A stretch of 64,000 nucleotides of DNA, from NCBI RefSeq assembly GCF_014651055.1, contig NZ_BMWD01000023.1:93979-157978 (forward strand), read 5' to 3'. Below are positions 45,811 through 54,972 of the stretch, one piece after another. The translations under genes and the position numbers were made by a program. The first letter of the stretch is position 1; each line of letters begins with the position of its first letter. Origin of the DNA: Streptomyces fructofermentans (GTDB lineage: Bacteria; Actinomycetota; Actinomycetes; Streptomycetales; Streptomycetaceae). The notes under the pieces are model-generated. The model saw only the letters and a list, made by a program, of their open reading frames with translations, was not told the DNA's origin and searched no databases.

Positions 45811-46473
45811 TCAGGTTGCGGGGAGGATACGGCGCGTTTCGTAGGCCCACATCGCGATCTCGACCCGGTTGCGGGCGTTGAGTTTGGCCATCAGGCTGGC
45901 CAGATGCGTCTTCACCGTGCTGAGGCTGATGTGCAGTGCATCGGCGATCTCGGTGTTGGTCAGCCCGCGGGCGACGGCGAGGAGCACCTGCTCCTCGCGG
46001 GCGGTGACGGGGGAGACCGGCTGGGACACGGGCCGGCCGGCGGGCAGGTCCGCGAATGCCTGGAGCAGACGGACGGTGACGCTGGGGGCAATGAGCGCCT
46101 CACCGTCGGACGCCGACCGTACGGCCTGTGCCAGAAGGTCTGGTCCCGTGTCTTTGAGGAGGAATCCGCGGGCTCCGGAACGCAGTGAGCCGTAGACGTA
46201 CTCGTCGAGGTCGAACGTGGTGATGACGACCACGGCCAGCGGGTCGGCGACGCCCGGGCCGGCGATCAGCCGGGTGGCCTCGAGCCCGTCGAGTGCAGGC
46301 ATGCGGATATCGAACAGGCAGACGTCGGGGCGTAGTTCGCGAGCCAGACGTACCGCTTCCCGCCCGTCGGCGGCCTCGCCGACCACCTCGATGTCGGGCT
46401 GGGCGTTGAGCATGATCCGCAACCCGGTGCGAATGATGGTCTGGTCGTCAGCGACGAGGACGCGAATGGACAC
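45811..46473 (-). CDS. NarL-family response regulator
   Basis: A 220-residue response regulator. The receiver has VLVADDQ, Asp in CLFDIRMPALDG and a Lys in LLKDTGP; the LuxR helix-turn-helix near 155-205 is VTAREEQVLLAVARGLTNTEIA with TVKTHLASLMAKL. It overlaps the end of the kinase gene at 46448-46473, so the two are translated together. It could control the divergent MMPL exporter. Confidence 0.94.
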   Translation of the reverse strand: MSIRVLVADDQTIIRTGLRIMLNAQPDIEVVGEAADGREAVRLARELRPDVCLFDIRMPALDGLEATRLIAGPGVADPLAVVVITTFDLDEYVYGSLRSGARGFLLKDTGPDLLAQAVRSASDGEALIAPSVTVRLLQAFADLPAGRPVSQPVSPVTAREEQVLLAVARGLTNTEIADALHISLSTVKTHLASLMAKLNARNRVEIAMWAYETRRILPAT

Positions 46474-47620
46474 GACTCTCGTTCCTCGCTCTCGGCAGTT
46501 CGGCTTCGACGTGCCAGCCCCGGTCGGTACCCGGGCCGGCTCGTAGTGTGCCGCCGAGCAGCGTCGCGCGCTCGCGCAGTCCGGTAAGTCCGTATCCGTC
46601 GCGACCCCGGCCGGTGCGCCGGCCGTTGTCGCGCACGCTCACCCGAACCGCGTGCCGTTCCGCGGCGACCCGAACGACGAGCTCGGTCGCGTCGACCGCA
46701 TGGCGCAGCGCGTTGGTCACCGACTCCTGCACGATCCGGTAGACGGCCGCGTCCACGGCCGGGGGCAGCGCGTCCAGTTCGCCGTCGAGCCCCAGGTCGA
46801 CCCTGAGACGACCACCCGGGGTGCGCACCAGGCGCTCCAGATCCGCGACTCCGGCAGGGGGCGCCAGCTCGGCGCCGACCCCGCGGTCGCGCAGCGCGGC
46901 CACCATGGCGCGCATTTCCTCCAGCGTGCGCGCTCCTTCCTCCTCGACCCCCTCCAGCGCCTTGACGGCGGCGGACGGGTCGGCGCCCGCGAGCACCCCG
47001 CCCGCCTGGGCGATGATCACCATGGCCGATACGTGGTGGGCCACCGTGTCGTGCAGTTCCCGGGCGAGCTGCTCGCGCTCGCGGGACCGCACCTGGTCCA
47101 ACTGCCGCTCGCGAGCGGTCACCCAGAACCGCACGGCAGCCCCGAACACGCCGGGCAGCAGCAGGAAGACGAAGCCGATGACGTTCTCGACGACCGGGGT
47201 CTCGTCCGTGACGGAGCACAGCGCGCCGGACGCGAGGATCACCGCGCCGCCCAGCACGATCTCGCGTCCCGATCCCCACCGGGGCAGCGCGTACACCAGC
47301 ACGAGCACGACCGCGCCGGTGTACAGGCCGACGGGCTCGCGCGGAGCGGCGACGAACCAGGCCACCTGAAGCAGGATCACCGAGCCGAACGCCAGCGTGA
47401 CCATTGCCAGGGGGCGGGTCCGGCGCCACAGAGGCAGCAGGCACAGCCATACGGCGAACACCACCGCCACCGGCCGCCACACGACGTTCTCGCGCAGGGT
47501 GGCCTCCAGCACCACACCAGCAAGGCCCGCGGCGAGCAGCGCCCAGTCCCGCCACACCCGGGCGGGCGCGTCGGGCGGCCGGGGTTCGGTCCACAGGGGT
47601 CGCAGGTCTTCTCGCAGCAC
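46448..47620 (-). CDS. two-component sensor histidine kinase
   Basis: A 390-residue membrane kinase of the DesK/NarL-partner class. Several helices in residues 20-170; the phospho-His helix RELHDTVAHHVSAMVIIAQAGG; ATP domain with VQESVTNALRHAVDA, and YGLTGLRERATLLGGTL. Stop overlaps the start of the regulator by 26 bases. ATG 47620 gives usual length. It is divergent from the MMPL transporter, separated by 175 bases. Confidence 0.93.
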   Translation of the reverse strand: MLREDLRPLWTEPRPPDAPARVWRDWALLAAGLAGVVLEATLRENVVWRPVAVVFAVWLCLLPLWRRTRPLAMVTLAFGSVILLQVAWFVAAPREPVGLYTGAVVLVLVYALPRWGSGREIVLGGAVILASGALCSVTDETPVVENVIGFVFLLLPGVFGAAVRFWVTARERQLDQVRSREREQLARELHDTVAHHVSAMVIIAQAGGVLAGADPSAAVKALEGVEEEGARTLEEMRAMVAALRDRGVGAELAPPAGVADLERLVRTPGGRLRVDLGLDGELDALPPAVDAAVYRIVQESVTNALRHAVDATELVVRVAAERHAVRVSVRDNGRRTGRGRDGYGLTGLRERATLLGGTLRAGPGTDRGWHVEAELPRARNESRVHSRPRR

Positions 47621-47795
47621 GGTTTTCAGCCTAGGGACCGCGGCGTGCCGCGCATCGGCCGAAAGGACGGTTCCTCACTCCGCCCCGGGGCCGACGGATC
47701 CGCGGCCCGCGGGCCGATGCCGCGGAGCGCCGTGGCGACGAGCCTCGGCATCGGCGGCCGTACAAGGACGGCCGACGAGGTGGTTGGAGGACCCG

Positions 47796-50057
47796 ATGCT
47801 CTCGAAAGCCCTGTTGCGCCTGGGCGCAAGCGCCGCCCGCCATCCCTGGCGGGTGATCGCGGCATGGCTGGTCGCCGCCACACTCGCCGTCCTCGCCGCC
47901 GTCGCCTTCGGCGGGCGGACCGCGGACTCGATGACCGCTCCGGGACTGGACTCCCAACAGGCCGCGCAACTGATCGAGAGGGCCGGCACCGGCCAGGAAG
48001 GGATGACCGCCCAAGTGGTCGTCACCCCCCTCGACGGCGCTGCGACGTTCTTCGACCACGGCAGCGCGCGCACCGCTCTCACGCGGCTGCAGACCGAGGT
48101 GAAGCGGCTGCCGCACGTCCTCGGCACGAGCGACCCGGCGGGGGCACTCGACGCACGCGGGGACACCATCGCGCACGGCGGCCTTGTCTCGGCCGACGGG
48201 CGGATCGCAGTCGTCCGGGTGCAGTACCCCGACCAGAGCCGGCTGTCGGCCAAAGACCTCGACGCCCTCGTCGATCTCGGCGACCGGCTGCGCGCCGAAC
48301 TGCCCCTGCGCATCGAGATGGGAGGGAACCTCTTCTACGCCTTCTCCGACCCGGACGGCGGCGCAAGCGAGCTGATCGGCCTCCTCGCCGCGGCCGCGAT
48401 CCTGTTCCTGGCGTTCGGTTCGCTCGTCGCCGCCGCGCTGCCGATCGGTATGGCGGTCTTCGGACTGACCGTCGGGGTCGCCACGATGACGGTACTGGCG
48501 GGGGTCACGGACGTCCCCACCTTCGCACCGGTCCTGGGCAGCATGGTCGGGCTCGGAGTCGGCATCGATTACGCGCTGTTCGTGCTCGCCAGGCACCGGG
48601 AGTACCTCGCGCGCGGGCTCAATCCGCACGAGGCGGCCGGACAAGCGGTGGCCACGGCGGGGCGGCCGGTGGTCTTCGCCGGCGGCACCGTCGTCGTGTC
48701 GATCCTCGGCATGGCGGTCGCGAACGTGCCGTTCATGACGGTGGGCGGGCTTGCCGTCTCGATCGTCGTCCTGACCATGGTGCTCGCGTCGGTGACGCTG
48801 CTGCCGGCCTTCCTCGGCGCCGCCGGCCCGCGCCTGGCCCGGGTCGGCCGGATCGGCCGGGCTCTGCAGACCAGGAAACTGGGCCGACTCGCACGGCGGC
48901 GCCACCCGGCGGCAGGCTCCGCCCACGCCGCCGGGTGGCGTCGCTGGATCGGGCACGTCAGCCAGCACCCGGTGCCGTACGCGGTCGGCGCGGCGGGACT
49001 CCTGCTGACCGCGACGCTGCCCGTGCTCGGCCTGCGCGTCGGCCTGCCCGACGACGGCTCACTGCCCCACAGCCGTACCGAGCGCCGGGCCTACGACCTC
49101 GTCGCCGAGGGGTTCGGCCCGGGCGCCAACGGTCCCCTCGTCATCGCCGCGGACCCCACCGGTGATCCGGGAGTGCTGGACCGACTCGTCGGGGCGGTCG
49201 CGGCGGATCCGGGCATCGCATCCGTCGCGCCGACGCACATCGATCGGGCCACCGGCATCGCGACCCTCGTGGTGTTCCCGACCACCAGCCCTCAGGACAA
49301 GGCCACAGCCGACACCATCGCCCGGCTGCGCACCGACGTGCTGCCCATGGCGATCGGGCACGGCCCGGCCAGGGCCCACGTCGGCGGCGCCGCCGCGAGC
49401 CTGTCCGATGTGGGCCAACGCACCAGCCAACGCCTGCCGGTGTTCGTCGCCGCCGTGCTGGCGATGTCGTTCCTGCTGCTGATGCTGGTCTTCCGCTCGA
49501 TACTCGTACCGCTCAAGGCGGTACTGCTGAATCTGCTGAGCATCGGCGCGGCCTACGGCATCATGGTCGCGGTCTTCCAGTGGGGCTGGGGAGGCGCTCT
49601 CATCGGGCTGGAAGCGACGGTTCCGATCGTGTCGTTCATCCCGATGTTCCTGTTCGCCATCCTGTTCGGCCTGTCGATGGACTACGAGGTGTTCCTCCTC
49701 TCCCGCGTACGCGAGGAGTACCTGCGCACCGGCGACAACGGCACGGCGATCGTTGAGGGCGTCTCGCGCACCGCCCGGATCATCACTTCGGCCGCCCTCA
49801 TCATGGTGGCGGTCTTCCTGTCCTTCGCCGTCGCCGACGACCCCTCCACCAAAATGTTCGGGCTCGGCCTCGCCACCGCGATCTTCATCGACGCCACGGT
49901 CGTACGCATGGTGCTGGTACCGGCGACCATGACGCTCCTCGGCCGGACCAACTGGTGGCTGCCGAAGTGGCTGGACCGGATGCTTCCCCGCGGCCCGGTC
50001 GGCACCGACGTGCAATCAACGGGGGAGGCCCCGCGTCCACGGCTGGTTGACCGTTGA
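47796..50057 (+). CDS. MMPL/RND-family exporter
   Basis: A 753-residue inner-membrane exporter of the MMPL (mycobacterial membrane protein large) class. It has about twelve helices in two halves: a helix near residue 30, then four to five helices around 185-340 with GLGVGIDYALFVLARHREYL, and a second set around 540-720 with FGLSMDYEVFLLSRVREEYL. The Asp-Tyr pairs of the proton relay are present in both halves. Family exports lipids or drugs. ATG 47796 has GGAGG five bases before. Likely regulated by the divergent kinase/regulator pair. Confidence 0.95.
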   Translation: MLSKALLRLGASAARHPWRVIAAWLVAATLAVLAAVAFGGRTADSMTAPGLDSQQAAQLIERAGTGQEGMTAQVVVTPLDGAATFFDHGSARTALTRLQTEVKRLPHVLGTSDPAGALDARGDTIAHGGLVSADGRIAVVRVQYPDQSRLSAKDLDALVDLGDRLRAELPLRIEMGGNLFYAFSDPDGGASELIGLLAAAAILFLAFGSLVAAALPIGMAVFGLTVGVATMTVLAGVTDVPTFAPVLGSMVGLGVGIDYALFVLARHREYLARGLNPHEAAGQAVATAGRPVVFAGGTVVVSILGMAVANVPFMTVGGLAVSIVVLTMVLASVTLLPAFLGAAGPRLARVGRIGRALQTRKLGRLARRRHPAAGSAHAAGWRRWIGHVSQHPVPYAVGAAGLLLTATLPVLGLRVGLPDDGSLPHSRTERRAYDLVAEGFGPGANGPLVIAADPTGDPGVLDRLVGAVAADPGIASVAPTHIDRATGIATLVVFPTTSPQDKATADTIARLRTDVLPMAIGHGPARAHVGGAAASLSDVGQRTSQRLPVFVAAVLAMSFLLLMLVFRSILVPLKAVLLNLLSIGAAYGIMVAVFQWGWGGALIGLEATVPIVSFIPMFLFAILFGLSMDYEVFLLSRVREEYLRTGDNGTAIVEGVSRTARIITSAALIMVAVFLSFAVADDPSTKMFGLGLATAIFIDATVVRMVLVPATMTLLGRTNWWLPKWLDRMLPRGPVGTDVQSTGEAPRPRLVDR

Positions 50058-50351
50058 CTCAACTCCTGCCCGCCCCTGGCGTCCGCCACCTCAGCGCGTC
50101 ACCTAGCTAGTGCCGGCCCCGAGCGCCGACCGGTGTGACTCTCTGCGCCAGCCCGGCTGCCAGCCGCTCGAAGGGCTGGTCGTAGCCCCTCCAATTTCGG
50201 GCTGCTCCACGTCTGACTGAGACCTCATCAGGCACAGCCGCGGCGACGCAAGGCGCAGCGGGTCGGCTGGCGGCAGCCTGGCTCATCTGCATGGTGTGCC
50301 AGGCGGCACAATCGCCTGTGCGTACCGCCACTTGCTCTCGGGAAGGCTCCG

Positions 50352-51560
50352 ATGCCCCAGATGACGCTCCTTCCTCACCAGGTTGAGGCCGTGGACAGGG
50401 TGGTGCGCCATCTCCAGCCTCCCGCCGACGGCTGTTTTCCCTCCGAGGGCTTGAGAGCGGAGGTGGTCGCCGCCACCGGGTCGGACAAGACACTGATCGC
50501 GGTGGAAGCGGCCCGGCGCCTGTCCGCACGGCGGGTGCTGGTGGTGGTGCCGGGCTGGGGCCTTGACCGGATGATGCAGGCGGCCGCGGCCTGGCGCAGT
50601 GTTGGCCGTGAGGGGGCCATGGTCGGGGCGTCCTCGTTCCACCCGCTGGACACCCCCGGCCTCCCGTGTACGGGCGACCCGGGTGAACTGGTGTCATTGG
50701 TCGAGGATTTGGAGGTGGTGACGGTGTTCGAACCGTATGAGCCGGGGCGCTTGGGCGCTATGCCGCAGGCGCACGAGTTGGGCCTGGCGGTGTGGGACCT
50801 GATCGTCGTCGACGAAGTCCACCTCCCTCCCCGGGTCGTGGGCGCGGCCTGGGCGGGGCCCTGGGCGGTCGTCAACGACCAGGAGCGGATACCGGCAGTA
50901 CGGCGGCTGTACATGACCACCGCCGAGACTCCGGGGTCCGAGGGCGACCGGTCCGGCCTCGAATCGGAGGGCGAGAGCGGGCAGCAGTCGGGCCGGCAAG
51001 GTCAAGCAGACCCTTGGGCGGCCCACCTGGCGGCGGCCCGCCGGTTCCATGCGCGTGAGGGACATCTGCGGGTGCCGCGCGACCACGTCGAAGAAGCGGC
51101 GGACGAGAGCGGGGAAGACGGCCTGTCGGTCCGGCTTGGAGAGTGGCTGGACCACATCGAGCGCAGGGCGGACGAGCTCACCGCCGAAGGCCGGATGGAG
51201 CTCAGCGAACTCGGCATGCGCTGGTACCGCATGGAACGCGAGGAACTGATCGCTGTGCTGCAGAGCAACGGAAGCGAGCGCGCACGTGCGGCCGCCGAGC
51301 ACCTCAGAGCCGGCGCCAAGTTCGAGGTCTGGTCCGGCCGCCGCGCATCGGCCCGTCACCTGTTTGATGTATGGGCGTCGCGTGAGCAGTTCATCCTGGA
51401 GGACGGCAGGTTCAAACCGGGCCTGGCCGAGGCGGTCCGCGCATTGCACGCGGCCGGCGGTGATCCCATCTGCCTCGGCGCGATCTACCCCGCGGAAAGG
51501 TCGCAGAACTGCAGTGTCTTCCTGGCCGGAGACCTCACACGCTGCATCGCCTGCATGTAG
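50352..51560 (+). CDS. degenerate DEAD/DEAH helicase-like protein with HA domain
   Basis: A 402-residue protein resembling the first half of Streptomyces plasmid/island helicases with helicase-associated domains. It has HQVEAVDRVVRHL, then VVAATGSDKTLIAVEAA where Walker A Gly is Asp (normal ATGSGKT), Walker B LIVVDEVHL and a motif-III-like YMTTAETP. The second RecA domain is missing; instead a helicase-associated segment follows (WAAHLAAARRFHAREGHLRVP, SVRLGEWLDHIERR), then an unmatched tail. It probably cannot hydrolyse ATP normally. Decay or repurposing is likely. Confidence 0.72.
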   Translation: MPQMTLLPHQVEAVDRVVRHLQPPADGCFPSEGLRAEVVAATGSDKTLIAVEAARRLSARRVLVVVPGWGLDRMMQAAAAWRSVGREGAMVGASSFHPLDTPGLPCTGDPGELVSLVEDLEVVTVFEPYEPGRLGAMPQAHELGLAVWDLIVVDEVHLPPRVVGAAWAGPWAVVNDQERIPAVRRLYMTTAETPGSEGDRSGLESEGESGQQSGRQGQADPWAAHLAAARRFHAREGHLRVPRDHVEEAADESGEDGLSVRLGEWLDHIERRADELTAEGRMELSELGMRWYRMEREELIAVLQSNGSERARAAAEHLRAGAKFEVWSGRRASARHLFDVWASREQFILEDGRFKPGLAEAVRALHAAGGDPICLGAIYPAERSQNCSVFLAGDLTRCIACM

Positions 51561-51607
51561 GCACCCCAGGCAGCGGCGGATCACCCCTGCGCGAGGGGAG
51601 GTGATCC

Positions 51608-51885
51608 GTGCGCGCTGCGCGCTCGGCCCTCGTGCGGGACCTTCTGCACGAGGGCCGCGAAACCGAGCGCCTCCGCGCACTGCTGGCCCCCGACATAGCC
51701 GCCCGAGACGTCGCCCACACGCTCGGCCTCACCGTGCACCAGCTGCGCCTGCTTATGGAGAGCCGCCGTTTCAGCGCCCCGACCGCCCGCGCAACAAGGG
51801 CAACTACCCCCGCCCGGCGCGGCAGGGCTACCTGCTTCCCGACCAGCTCCGGAACCTCTACCAGGACCAGGGTCTGCAACATCGG
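51608..51885 (+). pseudogene. broken HTH-domain gene
   Basis: A GTG at 51608 with GGGAGG seven bases upstream starts a helical region (ALLAPDIAARDVAHTLGLTVHQLRLL) that looks like a DNA-binding domain. Around 51760 the good reading passes into another frame (RNKGNYPRPARQGYLLPDQLR), suggesting a frameshift. Codon quality falls before 51950. It is a remnant from the helicase/toxin island. Confidence 0.5.
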
Positions 51886-51930
51886 AGCAGACCGGCACCG
51901 ACACGGCCTGCTCCGAAACCACGGGTCGAC

Positions 51931-52699
51931 GTTAAGCGGGTGCAGCAGAGGTCCTTGGATCGTGCTGTGGGTGTGGACCAAAGGGCGCTCGTGCATGCGA
52001 TCGAGGGAGCTTTGCAGTACTTCATACCGGTTGAAGCGCTGGCTCCGAATGCCATAATTCAAGGTGGACCAGACAATGACTCCGATACAGGGGACAGGTT
52101 ATCGGACTGCTGGCGGAATGGAAAGGGATGGGTTGATCCCGGAGACAGAGATTCGGCGAATGGTAATCGGGCCACCGCTATGAACGCGTGTCTCGATTCG
52201 GCATACATTAAGGAGAATCCAGGCAGTAGCGTTACGAAGGAGATAAGGCCTCCTGGATATGATTGGGCGGGCCGATATGCAGCGACCCTAGGCCTTTAAA
52301 CCTCCCGTCGTCATCAATAACTGTCATTTGCTTGGCGCTGCGCTCGGCGGTGACGGAAGGAATCTCGCCAATCTCGCCACCTGTTCGCGAGCGGCAAATT
52401 TCTACGTGAAGGGTGAGAAGGGATTGGGGCACAATATGCGATATTTCGAGGAGCAGGTGGTAGCTGCAATTGGATTGGGGCAGCGTGTGAGGTATACGGT
52501 TACGCCGCAGTATAGAGGTCCCAGGACTGTTCCGGTGACTTTTGAAATGAAGGCTTCGGGTGTCACGAAATATGGAACTCCTGGGATTAATCTGTATGAG
52601 GTTGTGCCGAATTCGGTGTATAGCGAAAAGTATGGATGGCGAAACCTGGGTGTAGTCTTCCATGATAACAAAATCGAGCCGATGGGGGCGATGTCGTGA
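51931..52699 (+). pseudogene. nuclease toxin C-terminal domain, frameshifted
   Basis: The C-terminal part of a polymorphic toxin with DNA/RNA non-specific endonuclease character. The first frame (to TAA at 52297-52299) reads AIEGALQYFIPVEALAPN, then GYDWAGRYAATLGL. The next frame, one base ahead, continues KPPVVINNCHLLGAALGGDGRNL, a typical HLxGxxLGG nuclease motif, and runs to a stop at 52697-52699. The missing single base is at a CTT TAA A sequence. The stop overlaps the GTG of the SMI1/KNR4 immunity gene. Base composition is clearly lower in G+C than the flanks, indicating transfer. No N-terminal trafficking region is present. Confidence 0.78.
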
Positions 52700-53304
52700 G
52701 CGGGAAGCGGTCTGGCGATTTTTCTCGACTGTTGGGGATGATGGCGCCTGAATTCGGTGAGAGGGAGCCGGTTGATTGGAGCTGGCTGCAGGCGGGATGG
52801 GGTGTCGCGGGGTTCCCCTCGGATTACGTGGAGTTTATGTCGAGATATGGGTCGGGGGGAATTGAGGACTCGCTGTACATTGTTCCTCCGAGTGTCCCCG
52901 GAGATCCTGATGAAGGAGGAATGGTTTACGTAACCGAAAATGCGAATGGCCTCGTTGGTTCAGAGCCTTTTTCGGTCCTTGCGTGGGGCGTTACGATTGC
53001 CGGCGATATCCTCTGCTGGAAGGTTGGGCATTCGGACCCTGACCAGTGGACCGTGAGCGTTTGGAAGCGGAATGATCTCACCTCGCCCTGGCTCGATTTT
53101 GACTGTGGCCTGTCAGGGTTCCTTGTTGGGATGTTTCTGTGTGAGTACGCTACGTGTCCGCTCAGTGACGAGACGGTGTGGGGGTGTTCAGCGCCCAAGT
53201 TTCTTAGCGATGCGTACATTCGGCGCTGTGAGGAGGAGGGGGTTCTCCCCTGGACAGGCGAACCCGATCCCTATGCTGGCAGATCCATTGATGGATACTC
53301 CTGA
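52696..53304 (+). CDS. SMI1/KNR4 family immunity protein
   Basis: A 202-residue SMI1/KNR4-fold protein (WLQAGWGVAGFPSDYVEFMSRYGSGGIEDSLYIVPP, then VLAWGVTIAGDILCWKVG), the commonest immunity fold for polymorphic toxins. It starts at GTG 52696, overlapping the toxin stop, so it is the cognate antidote by position. The gene is lower in G+C than its surroundings, like the toxin remnant. Intact, although its toxin is frameshifted. Confidence 0.88.
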   Translation: MSGKRSGDFSRLLGMMAPEFGEREPVDWSWLQAGWGVAGFPSDYVEFMSRYGSGGIEDSLYIVPPSVPGDPDEGGMVYVTENANGLVGSEPFSVLAWGVTIAGDILCWKVGHSDPDQWTVSVWKRNDLTSPWLDFDCGLSGFLVGMFLCEYATCPLSDETVWGCSAPKFLSDAYIRRCEEEGVLPWTGEPDPYAGRSIDGYS

Positions 53305-53365
53305 CCCCTTCAAGCTTTTGGGCCATACGCAATTGGGTGCGGATCCTCTGAAGTGACGGTCGGGA

Positions 53366-54904
53366 TCAAGTAGTGAGGCTGTAGTCCTGCTGGTCAGGGC
53401 TGGGGTAGAGGCGTTGGTGTTCGCGGACTGCGTGGAAGGTCCAGTAGTCCTCGAAGTCTCCGTTCGTGATCAGTGCGCGGAGTTGGAGGACGGCTTCGGC
53501 GCCGTCGAGTCCCCAGCGGGCGCCGGTGATGTCGAGGCGGTCGGCGATCAGGTGGCGGCAGGCGCCTTCGACGGCTCCGGTGGCGATCGGCCAGCCGGCC
53601 GCGAGGGCGGTGTCGTAGTGGAGTTGGTCGAGGTGGCCGGTGAGGTAGCGGTGGCAGGTGGTGACTGCTTCGCGGCGGGCGGCGGGGAGTTGTTCGGCTG
53701 CGGCCTGGGCGGTCATCTCGGTGGCGGCGCGGTCCGCATGTCCGGCGAGGATCGCGGTGAGTTTGTCCGCGGCCCAGGTTTCGGCCTCGCGGCTGCCGGG
53801 TGGGTGGAAGGCGTGCGCGGCCGTCCAGCAGTATTCGGCGACGTGCACGAAGTCGAGCAGGACGTGAGGGTGGATGCCGCGTTGGGCGGCTTCGGCGTGG
53901 ATCAGGTCGAGTTGGTGGCGGGCGCCGTCGACGAGCACGATCCAGTTCCGCAGATGCTGCGGGTCGCGGGCCTCGGCCTGGGCGAAGGCGCCGGCGATGA
54001 CCTGCTCCGGAGAGCGGATCACTGAGGCGGTGCACCATTTCCGTACCGCTTTCGGGCCCGGCCGTGGCGGCCGGGTTTCGCTGCGGCCGCCGGGTGGGTG
54101 GACGATGTCATGTGGCCGGCGCGAGGCGGGAGTGGTGTCGAAGACGCAGGCCACGGTCGCCATCCGTTTGCGATTCGGTTTCTCGCCCGGGGCCAGGCGT
54201 CCGCGTCGCCCGGCCGCCGCACTCTTGGCCACGGCTCGGCGGGTGGCTTCGCGCAGGGCTTCGGGGCGCATGACCACGCCCTTGCCGTCGATCTGAATGA
54301 TCAGCGGCATTTCGCGGGTGCACGGGGTGGGGATCTTCGCCGTGTAGTAGGCGGCGATGTCGACGGCCGAGGCGACCACCAGTTCTTTGAGGCGGCGCTT
54401 GCCGAGCACTTTGCCGCATCGTCGTTCGATCGCGGCGGTGGCCTGGTCGTATGAGCCGCGGACGGCTTCCAGGACCGCGAGGCGGGCCAGTCCTCGTGAG
54501 TGTCGGCCGGCGGGCAGCGACAGTTTCTCGTCCGCCGGGTGCACGTTGGCAACGCCTCGGCCGCGGTAGGCGATCCGGGTCACCCGGACCGGTCCGAACA
54601 TGCAGGTCAGCAGGCGCCGGTGGCCGGTCTCCCGCCAGGTCCGCGGCTGTCCTTCCGGACCGAGTACCAGCGGCCGCTGTCCGTCCGCTCGCACCGTGTC
54701 CTCCTCCTTCCTGGCTCGCTGATCGAGGTGGTTCTGCATCAACTGCCGCAGCAGTTCGCGTCCCAACTGCTCTAACTGGGCTTCCAGTTCGTCATGAGGC
54801 ATGTTCGCTGCCGGACCGTCGGCCAGCGTCGAGATGAGGCGTTCGAAGGCATCGCGGGAGGCGGAGTACGGATCAGGCTCGGGTAAGGCGTCGTACGGTT
54901 CCAT
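53366..54904 (-). CDS. ISKra4-type transposase
   Basis: A 512-residue DDE transposase: LIIQIDGKGVVM supplies the first Asp, WIVLVDGARHQLDL the second, and TGAVEGACRHLI the Glu of the catalytic triad. An N-terminal helical DNA-binding part includes FGPVRVTRIAYRGRG. Full length and intact by eye. A 14-bp stem hairpin directly upstream of the ATG (54907-54969) may limit its expression. Confidence 0.93.
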   Translation of the reverse strand: MEPYDALPEPDPYSASRDAFERLISTLADGPAANMPHDELEAQLEQLGRELLRQLMQNHLDQRARKEEDTVRADGQRPLVLGPEGQPRTWRETGHRRLLTCMFGPVRVTRIAYRGRGVANVHPADEKLSLPAGRHSRGLARLAVLEAVRGSYDQATAAIERRCGKVLGKRRLKELVVASAVDIAAYYTAKIPTPCTREMPLIIQIDGKGVVMRPEALREATRRAVAKSAAAGRRGRLAPGEKPNRKRMATVACVFDTTPASRRPHDIVHPPGGRSETRPPRPGPKAVRKWCTASVIRSPEQVIAGAFAQAEARDPQHLRNWIVLVDGARHQLDLIHAEAAQRGIHPHVLLDFVHVAEYCWTAAHAFHPPGSREAETWAADKLTAILAGHADRAATEMTAQAAAEQLPAARREAVTTCHRYLTGHLDQLHYDTALAAGWPIATGAVEGACRHLIADRLDITGARWGLDGAEAVLQLRALITNGDFEDYWTFHAVREHQRLYPSPDQQDYSLTT

Positions 54905-54906
54905 CG

Positions 54907-54969
54907 AGGGCTCTTCTTCGGGAGTGATTCGTTTTGGTTGGCACCTACGAATCTACGGAGAAGAGCCCT
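54907..54969 (-). promoter_or_regulatory. hairpin in transposase leader
   Basis: AGGGCTCTTCT (54907-54917) pairs perfectly with AGAAGAGCCCT (54959-54969) and the stem extends to 14 bp with one G-T pair; loop about 35 bases. Placed right before the transposase start on the minus strand. It could block read-through translation or act as a terminator of the accessory gene. Confidence 0.6.
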
Positions 54970-54972
54970 TGG

